Shown in pieces: positions 25,421-34,400 of a stretch of 64,000 nucleotides of DNA. Below the pieces are notes generated by a model that worked only from the letters and a program-made list of their open reading frames with translations, had not been told where the DNA came from and did not search any database. Location: the NCBI GenBank assembly GCA_964007475.1, contig OZ023273.1, positions 150,952,444-151,016,443 of the forward strand. Reading direction: 5' to 3'. The position numbers and the translations under genes were made by a program. The stretch comes from Hybos culiciformis. Taxonomy: Eukaryota; Arthropoda; Insecta; Diptera; Hybotidae. How positions within the stretch are numbered: position 1 is the stretch's first letter; each line of letters starts with the position of its first letter.

Positions 25421-28400
25421 GTAGGTATTAAACAATTTAATTAAGCTTTAATTTATTACAAAATTAAAAAGCTTCATACAAATTTTTTTGAAGTTAATAC
25501 TGCTTTAGGCGCGTTGTAGAGGGTAAAAATCTATTTTCAAATTCGAGTCTCGAAAACGCGTGAGATTTTTTCTCAGAAAAAAAAGAATAAGAATACTCAA
25601 AATACGACTCGACTCGAATTTGAAAAATGTACACAAAAAAAAGATTGGTTATTTATTAGAATTTTTATTAAATTCTATTATGCTTTCATCCGGTTTCGAA
25701 CCTGCGTTCTTAACGTTGCAATCTCCCCAACAATGCTGAGAACGCTGGGGGGTTATTATGTATTTCGCGTTCGAATGAGGATCCGTTCGAAAGTTATTTT
25801 CGATTCTTTTATTTATTAGCATTATGTAAAACGTTCGAATAATAATCAGGTGCAAGCGGATTATAGCTTACTTTATAAGAGATTTTGTTCGAAAGAAGAG
25901 ATTTTGTTCGAAAGAAGAAATTTTGTTCAAAAGAAAAAACGTCAAAGTTATCTTAATTTTTTTTAAATTTTGTTGTTGAAATAAAAAATAATAATAAAAA
26001 ATAAGAAATTTTAAAATAAAACATAAAATATACATTTTTATATTGTTTCCATAGAGATCACGGTCACGTTTTCTTTTTCCCGCAATCCACAATCTTCTGC
26101 ATCATCGATTCCGTCAATTGGAGTATTGAAGTCGAGCAGCTGCACAACTTTTGATTCCACCTGCAAAAAAGAATGCTGACGACTTTGGCCACCTCCAGTT
26201 CCTGAAATATTTATTTTGTTCATTCTTAATTTTTTTTTAATATGATTTTTATAATCTGCCCATACCTAAAAAGAGTAAATAATGAACATGAATTTTTAAT
26301 TTTTTGTTTATTCCATACTAACTTTTTTCCACTCATTTCCGTTGCGTATAGGAGGGCCTTGGGCATTTAATTCGGAGGATAACTCGTTCTACATGTTTTT
26401 GGTTTTAATTCTTGCATCCGGCGATTTGAGAAAACCCTTGGCGAAATCCGGATAATTTTTCATGTAGTCCACAATAATTGCGAATTGTTCACTTTTTGTG
26501 TTGGCGCATTTTTTTTTCTCCCTGAATTTAAATTATTTAATTTAAAAACGAGATATAATAATTTTATAATATCAATAAATTAATATTTTTATTTCTTTTT
26601 ATTTGATTTCACAATTAATAGGTACTTACATTTCAAAATTTATTGTTAGCTTCTTTTCCGATAACATAAAAGATAACTAATAAATTTTTCGAAAATGGAA
26701 TATTTTTTTTTATGTTTTCGATTTCCATAATGCTTAGGAAAATAGATTTACATCCTACTTTAAAAAAATTCCGAATGACATAAAAATCCGAATGAAAAAA
26801 AAAAAATTCGAATGTCGTTCGAAAATCGAATTGCATAATGCATCGAAGCATTATTCGATAAAAATTATGTTAGAATCGAATTGCATAATAACCCCCCAGG
26901 TTCGAATCTCAAAGAAGGCAAAAAATCTAGTATGAATTGAAATCTATATATAAATGAAACTATTACTTTTATATTTATACCAAATTCTTTAGATAAAATG
27001 CAACCAAAAATTTTTTTTCAAAATAGGTAGCTCTCCTACCTGACCAAAAATTTTGGATAGGGAGCTACTGTTAGAGTCTTCCCGGCTCAAAATATACGAA
27101 ACAATTTTTTTTTTTTTTTTCAAAATATGTAACTCCGGTGAAATAAAGACTACCTGCTCAAAAATTTTGGGTAGGGAGCTACGGTTAGGGTCGTCTCGGC
27201 TCAAAATAAACAAAAAAATGGCATAAATTAAAACTAAATTAGTTTAAATATACATTTTACATTATAATTTTTTAGGTGATGAATCAAGCAAACCAAATTT
27301 GTCGCGGAGAATTTTACGTTCATCAAGTTTAAGCAATAGAGATCCACATTCTATTACTGAAGAAAAAGATATTAATTTGTCAAAAAAATGGCGATCATGT
27401 GAAAATTTAAACTTACGTAAGGAAACTGAAGGAAAAACTAAGAACTTAAGTTTAACATCTGAAGTTCCTTCTCCAAATTTGAGTTCAATTAAAAAATTGT
27501 GGGAAAAAACACCAATTAGGGTAAATAAAAATTGTATAATTTTATATGAACATAGTTCCTATAATCTGAATCAATGATGTCTGTATCTTAAAGACTTTGA
27601 ATGTTCAGTCTAATACATAACTCATTCGTTACTTATTAGATTAATACATAACTCATTCATTACTTTGTAGAGATCAATTGTGGGGATATTGTGACACTTA
27701 TTCCTTATTCAAATAAAATATGAGCATTAATTTTTAAAAATGTTTCAGCTTGGATCAGATGGATTTTGCTCCAAGTGTCACACTTGTGGATACAAATTAA
27801 TTTTTTGTATAAAATGTCCACGATCATATCATTATAAATGTGTTAAGTTGTATAATATTGATTCTAAAGATGAATGGATTTGTCAAGAATGTAGATCATT
27901 GCAAAATTTATCTGAGTAGAGTTTTGGAATATTTTTATTTTATTTTTTTTCAAAGCATTTTTTTTTTTTCTTTTTTAGAAATGGGAAAATATCAATATCA
28001 CAACAGCTTTTAAATCAGTTACTACAATATGTTTTAAATAAAGCTAAACAATTAGAAGGGGTAATGATATTCTTCTTCTGAAATGATTTCCCCACTATCG
28101 TAGAATTAACGATTTCGGAGAAAAAATTTTGAATTTGTCTTTCAAACTACAAACCAGCTTTTCCATAAGAAAGAAAATATTAATACGACTACATATTGCA
28201 ATATTTGATTTATTTTAGGTTGACGCTTTTGTCGAAATTCCGTCCGATAATGAATTCCCTGATTACAGCAAATACATAATTAAGATTGTAACGATTAATT
28301 ATTTACAAAAAAAAGTTACAAACAATGAATACAAACACAGCAAAGAGTTTATTAATGAAGCGCAATGGATTTCTCATAATGCATTATGCTATTTCGGAAG

Positions 28401-31400
28401 TAGATTAAATTAATTGAATAAAACTAAGATGAATCAATTATTATTTTTATTTATATCGTAGGTCGATCAAAATTTTCCGAAATTGCAAAAAAACTAGTTG
28501 AAATACTTCGAAAAGAATGTTATGAAATAAAACTTTGTCATGAATGTTATTTGAATTCTAATACGAAAGCAAAATGGTTTGTTGAAATATGTTCAAAACC
28601 TCATCTCATTGTGTGGGCCAAACTTAGAGGCTTTCCGTATTGGCCAGCAAAAGTAATGCAATTTAATCCACCCTCAATGGTAAATGTGGTATTTTTTGGA
28701 GATCATTCTCGTAGTACAGTGAACATAAAATCAGTATTTTTGTATTCAAAAGAACATCCTTACAAACAAATAGGAAAAAAACACAGAAATTTGGTGCAAA
28801 CAGCCGTCAACGAAGTGAATGTTCATATAGAAAACTTAAAAATGAAATTCGGAAATTTTCATTACGATTCATTCAAAACACCCTACAATCAAACGGTAGA
28901 CCAATTGCAGCAAATGATTCCTGGTATCAACAATTGTATTGGTAATAAATTCGTCACCAATTATTTCATTAATATTTTTATAATTTATAAATTCTTGAAT
29001 TTTAGACTTTATTATAACTACTTTCTATGGTTCCATGACATTGCACCTAATGTCATTTAACTTAATCGGATTTTAGACATTCAACAAAAGAATTCTCAGG
29101 CTGAGTAACATTTTTAAAAAATGTGACCGAACCAAAAAATATTTTGTCAACGAGCCCAATCCAAATTTTGTATATTTTTTTAAAATTAGCTGAAATGTCA
29201 CAGAACCAATGTCATCAAACCAGAATCTAGATTTTTTTAGATTTTAGGCTGAGTATATACCTAACATTTTTCAAAAATGTCACAAAAAATAAAATTTGTC
29301 GACGATCTTAATCCAAATTTTTTTGGGTTGGCTAACATTTTTCATAAATGTCAACGAACCAAAAATATTCTATCAACGAGCCTAATCAATACAAAAATTA
29401 AGGAGTGATGTTGTGAAAAAAAAATTTCGGAATGAATAAATTTCGACAAAAAAAAAAAATCGAATTAATTCAAAAATCCTCGAAAAGCCAGAAATCTGGG
29501 TTTTAGAGTTGGAATTGTCTGGTAAAAACAAATTTTATGATTTCAGATTTTATTTCACTTGAAATATAACATTAAAAATTAGTTTATTTAATTACAATGA
29601 AAATAAAAAAAAAAATTGAATTCATTATTAATCAAAAATTTGAAACAAAAAAAATTAGACTCATGTTGCCTGCAAAAAATTTAGATGTAAACGATTTGCT
29701 CTATTGCTTAAGAACAATTTTAGTAAATAATATTTTGTTCTTGCCTAATCTGGACATTTTTTTTATGCTAACTTTTATATATTAATATTTTATTTTTAAT
29801 ATATTAAAAGCAATTATTTATATTCACACAGGAAACTTATTGTTTATTATTTGAGAATTATTTTTACTTACAATTACTGGAAGATTATTTCGTGTCCTTA
29901 AGAAAAGTATTGATTATTATTTGAGAATTATTTTTACTTGAAATTACTGAAAGATTGTTGAATTGTTTCGTCTTTAATTTCGACGTTTTTTTAAGGGTTA
30001 TTTTTCGAGATTTTTTCATTCGAGCTAGAGCTCCAAACCCCAAAAGTAAATATAAAACCAAATTTTAGTAAATATGTTGAAAAAACAAATATTTAAAGCA
30101 AACTGAATATTTATAGATCAAAATGTTAGATCTTTAAAAATTTTAATTTTTTAGGAATTGCTCAAAGTTCAAGAAAACAAGATATCATTGAAAACAATAA
30201 AAAAGAAAATATCAAAAATAAAATAGAAAATATCAAAAATAAAAAAGAAAATATCAAATCATCGGTCGTAGTTAAGGTCAGAAATGAGAGAAAAAAAATG
30301 GAAACTTATAAAACTGATACCGTAGCAAATGAAAATAATAGTCATAGTGAGTTTACGGTAACACAAAATTTTACCATTAAACGAAGTCACGAAAAGAATG
30401 ATTTATATTCATCACGTTCTGCAAAACAAAGAAAAATTTACAAAATAAATTCGGACAAACAAAACATTAATAAATCTAATTGCCAAAATTTTAATATTAA
30501 CAACTCAAATAAAAGTTTAGAAAACACATCAAAGCCAAAGATTAATGAAACAAACGGGAATATAAATAGTTTAGATCCAAGAATAATACCAAGTTCAGTT
30601 AATCAACTTAAAAACGATGAACTGAAACAACTAATGAATGGACTAATAAATAAACTTAGCACAGTCCAAGAGGAAATAGATGAGTTGAAGAAAAATATGG
30701 AGATAGAAAAAAATCGAGAAATTAGCGAAATTCGAAAGCAATGTGAAGAGGAGCGAATAAAAGCTGTCAATGAAATGGAGCTAGAAAAAAATCGAGAAAT
30801 TAGCGAAATTCAAAACCAATGTGAAGAGGAGCGAATAAAAGCTGTCAATGAAATGGAGGTAGAAAAAAATCGAGAAATTAGCGAAATTCGAAAGCAATGT
30901 GAAGAGGAGCGAATAAAAGCTGTCGATGAAATAAAGAATAAACTAGTGATTTGTGTGCGCAGCATTAAACCTTATCAAATATTCAACGTACCAGTAAGTA
31001 AAGTTTTTTTTTTAATGTTAGGAAACTGTTTGTTCGGTTCACAGAAACGAAATATCGTTATATTTCAAGAACGAAAAAAGACAAAACTAAATAGATTTTT
31101 TCAGATCCTTACACTCCAAAATCGATAAAAATAGACTTACTGATTCTGACAGTTTCGTCAACGACATATGTCTTTATTTAAAAGACTACACATAAGAATT
31201 GTCTGAATCTTGTGAATTTGACTTATACAATTTGATTGCATGCCATATTTGTGTGCATGATTTGTGTGATGAACAACAAAAACAAAAAACAGTTGTGTAA
31301 ACTGTTTCGGTCAAATTGCAACGAAAAAATTGAGTTTACCAAAAATTCTTTTTATATACCTACAAAATTTTTATTTTATATCAATTTCGAAAATTTAATA

Positions 31401-34400
31401 ATCAAATGTTTTTCATTTTTATTTCCAAAATTATTTATTAACGTTTATACAACTTACATTTCTATCCTAATCTAGATTTATGAAAAATGATGATTCGACT
31501 AATATACCAAAAAGCATGTATATAAAGAGGAATCAGTCCCATACAAAAAAAAGAATAAAAATAGTGAAACAAAAAATCCATATCATGAGCTTTTTTTTTT
31601 TTTTGAGAATCCCACTCACAAAAGCTTTTAAAACTTTAAAAATTGTATAGAACTGTTGTTATTTTTGAAGTTTTTTAAAAGCTTTTGTGAGAGTGGAATT
31701 CTCAAAAAAAAAACACGAAGCAGTCATAGGAACTGCCGAAAGAAGTTAATACTTAAAAGCTTTAAAATATGAAATAACAGTGGCTACAAATGATGGGCTG
31801 TTCAGTACAAAATTAAATTAAAAATCAATTTTATTGAAGGCAAGATTTTGTATTGTTACATTTTATTTTAATTTACATTTTGTACTGAGCAGCCCATTTG
31901 TAACCACTGTTATTTCATAGTTTAAATCTTTTAAGTATTAACTTCTGTCAGCAATCTATGACTGCTTCGTGTTTTTTTTTTTTTTTTTTTTCATATTTTG
32001 AGTCGGGAAGACCCTAACCGTAGCTCCCTACCCAAAATTTTCGGTCAGGTAATGTTTATTTCACCGGAGCTGCCTATTTTGAAAAAAATAATTTTTTTTT
32101 GTATATTTTGAGGCCAGAAGACCCTAACCGTAGCTCCCTACCCAAAATTTTTGGTCAGGTAATCTTTATTTTACCGGAGCTACCTATTTTGAAAAAAATT
32201 TTTTTTTTTTAATATTTTGAGCCCGGAAGGCCCTAACCGTAGCTCATTACCCAAAATTTTTGGTCAGGTAATCCTTATTTCACCGGACCTGCCTATTTTG
32301 AAAAAAAAAATTTTTTTTGTGTATTTTGAGTCCGGAAGGCCATAACCGTAGCTCCCTACCCAGGGCCGGCTCAACTGTTAAGGCGCCTTGTAGACATATA
32401 CATTTTTCCGCCCCCATATTATTTCTTAAACTTTTTAATAATAAAACTTCTGGGAAAAATGTATGAATATATTTATTTAATATTTAAGAGTTATTTATAC
32501 AAACTCAAACCAAATGAATTTAGATCGAACTCAAACCATATGGATGAAAAAACTTGTAAACAGCTAAAGATATGCAAAATATTTATTATTATGTAGATAC
32601 TACCCTTCTGTATATTTTGTATTAAAATTAGCCAAATTATTAATATATATTACAAACTTTTATAATTTTTAATATTTTTTTAAATTATTTAAATAAAATT
32701 AAAAAAAACGTAAAAAAATGTGTCAATTTGCCGCCCCTAAATTATGGCGCCCTATGCATTTGCCACATTTGCATCGCTCCTAAGCCCCACTTCCGCCCTC
32801 ACTTCCGCCCTCACTTACGCCCTCATTTCCGCCCTCACTTCCACCCTCACTTCCGCCCTCATTTCCGACCTCACTTCAGCCCTCACTTCCGCCCTCACTT
32901 CCGCCCTCACTTCCACTCTCACTTCCGCCCTCTCTTCCGCCCTCACTTCCGCCCTCACTTCCGCCCTCACTTCCGCCCTTACTTCCGCCCTCATTTCCGC
33001 CCTTACTTCCGCCCCCACTTCTGCCTTCACTCCCGCCCTCACTTCAGCCCTCACTTTCGCCCTCACATCCGCCCGCACTTCCACTCTCACTTCCACTCTC
33101 ACTTCCGCCCTCACTTCCGCCCTCACTTCAGCCCTCACTTCCACTCTCACCTCCGCCCTCACTTCCGCCCTCACTTCCGCCCTCACTTCTGCCCTCACTT
33201 CCGCCCTCACTTCCGCCCTTACTTCAGCCCTCACTTCCGCCCTCACTTCCGCCCTCACTTCCGCCCTCACTTCCACCCTCACTTCCACTCTCACTTCCGT
33301 CCTCACTTCCGTCCTACCTCTTTTCAGCCCTCACTTCCACTCTCACTTCCGCCCTCACTTCCGCCCTCACTTCCGCCCTCACTTCCGCCCTTACTTCAGC
33401 CCTCACTTCCGCCCTCACTTCCACTCTCACTTCCGTCCTACCTTCCGCCCCCACTTCCGACCTCTATTCAGCCCTCACTTCCGCCCTCACTTCCGTCCTC
33501 CCTTCCGCCCCCACTTCCGACCTCTATTCAGCCCTCACTTCCGCCCTCACTTCCGTCCGTCCTTCCGCCCCCCACTTCCGCCCTCACTTCCGTCCTCCCT
33601 TCCGCCCCCCACTTCCGACCTCTATTCAGCCCTTACTGCCGCCCTCACTTCCTTCCTTTTTTTTTGGACAGGTAATCTTTATTTCACCCGAGCTACCTAT
33701 TTTGAAAAAGATTTTTTTTGGTATATTTTGAGCTGGGAAGACCCTAACTGTAGCTCCGTACCCAAAATTTTTGGTCAGGTAATCTAATTATTTCACCGAA
33801 GCTACCTATTTTGGAAAAAAAAAATTTTAACATATTTTGGGCCGCCACGACCTAACCGTAGCTCCCTGCCCAAAAATTTTTCGCCAGATAATTTTTATTT
33901 CACCGGAGCTACTTATTTTGAAAAAATATTTTTTTTTGGATATTTTGAGCCGGCATGACCTAACCGTAGCTCCCTGCACAAAAATTTTTCGGCAGGTAAC
34001 TTTATTTCACCGGAGCTACCTATTATGAAAAAAAATTTTTTAATTTTAAATAATTGTAAACGAAAGATTTTTAAAAAATAATTTGAATTTAAATTTTTCA
34101 CGCCAAATTATTTTGTTTTTATAAATGACAAATGATTATTGAGTGGACCACTCATTTTTTTGAGTATTGAAACGTCAAAAAACTATGTCGTTTCGAACTC
34201 GAATGAGTCCGAAAAAAAATTTTTACCCTCTACAGAATAACAACGTCCCTAAAGAAGTGTTAATTTCAAAAAGAAGCTCATAGGGTTGTGATATGGATTT
34301 TTTGTTTCACTATTTTTATTCTTTTTTTTTTGTACTAGTCGAAATACCCGGCTGCGCACGGTAGTACCGAACTTATATTAATATCAAAACACTTTAATTC

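Larger units (their letters stand above)
25421..27275 (+). other. ZMYND8-like intron 1, filled with repeats
   Basis: Contains one end of a satellite-bearing element (about 25487-25560, matching 34205-34265 in inverse orientation), a tRNA-like B-box remnant (about 25690-25745), a Harbinger-like element (25745-26899) and two inverse satellite units (26989-27213). Inside the Harbinger-like element, GATTTTGTTCGAAAGAAGA occurs as about three short tandem copies at 25880-25940. Confidence 0.8.
31985..34035 (+). repeat. 110 bp satellite array, interrupted
   Basis: The units carry TATTTTGAG, GGAAGACCCTAACCGTAGCT, CCCTACCCAAAATTTT, GGTCAGGTAATCTTTATTTC and ACCGGAGCTACCTATTTTGA, followed by an A-run and T-run. 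Four units lie at 31985-32360 (period 109-110 bp) and about three at 33668-34030. The block between them is a hAT remnant plus a minisatellite inserted within a unit. Confidence 0.93.

Noticed and set aside
25672..25745. A tRNA gene on the minus strand with B box GGTTCGAAACC
   Set aside because: No full clover-leaf; the sequence is cut by the Harbinger-like element, so at most a SINE remnant.
32728..33787. Long plus-strand open frames of PHFRPHFR and TSALTSAL repeats, and antisense EVRAEVRA
   Set aside because: All are translations of the 12 bp minisatellite, which is stop-free in several frames. No start context or non-repetitive domain.
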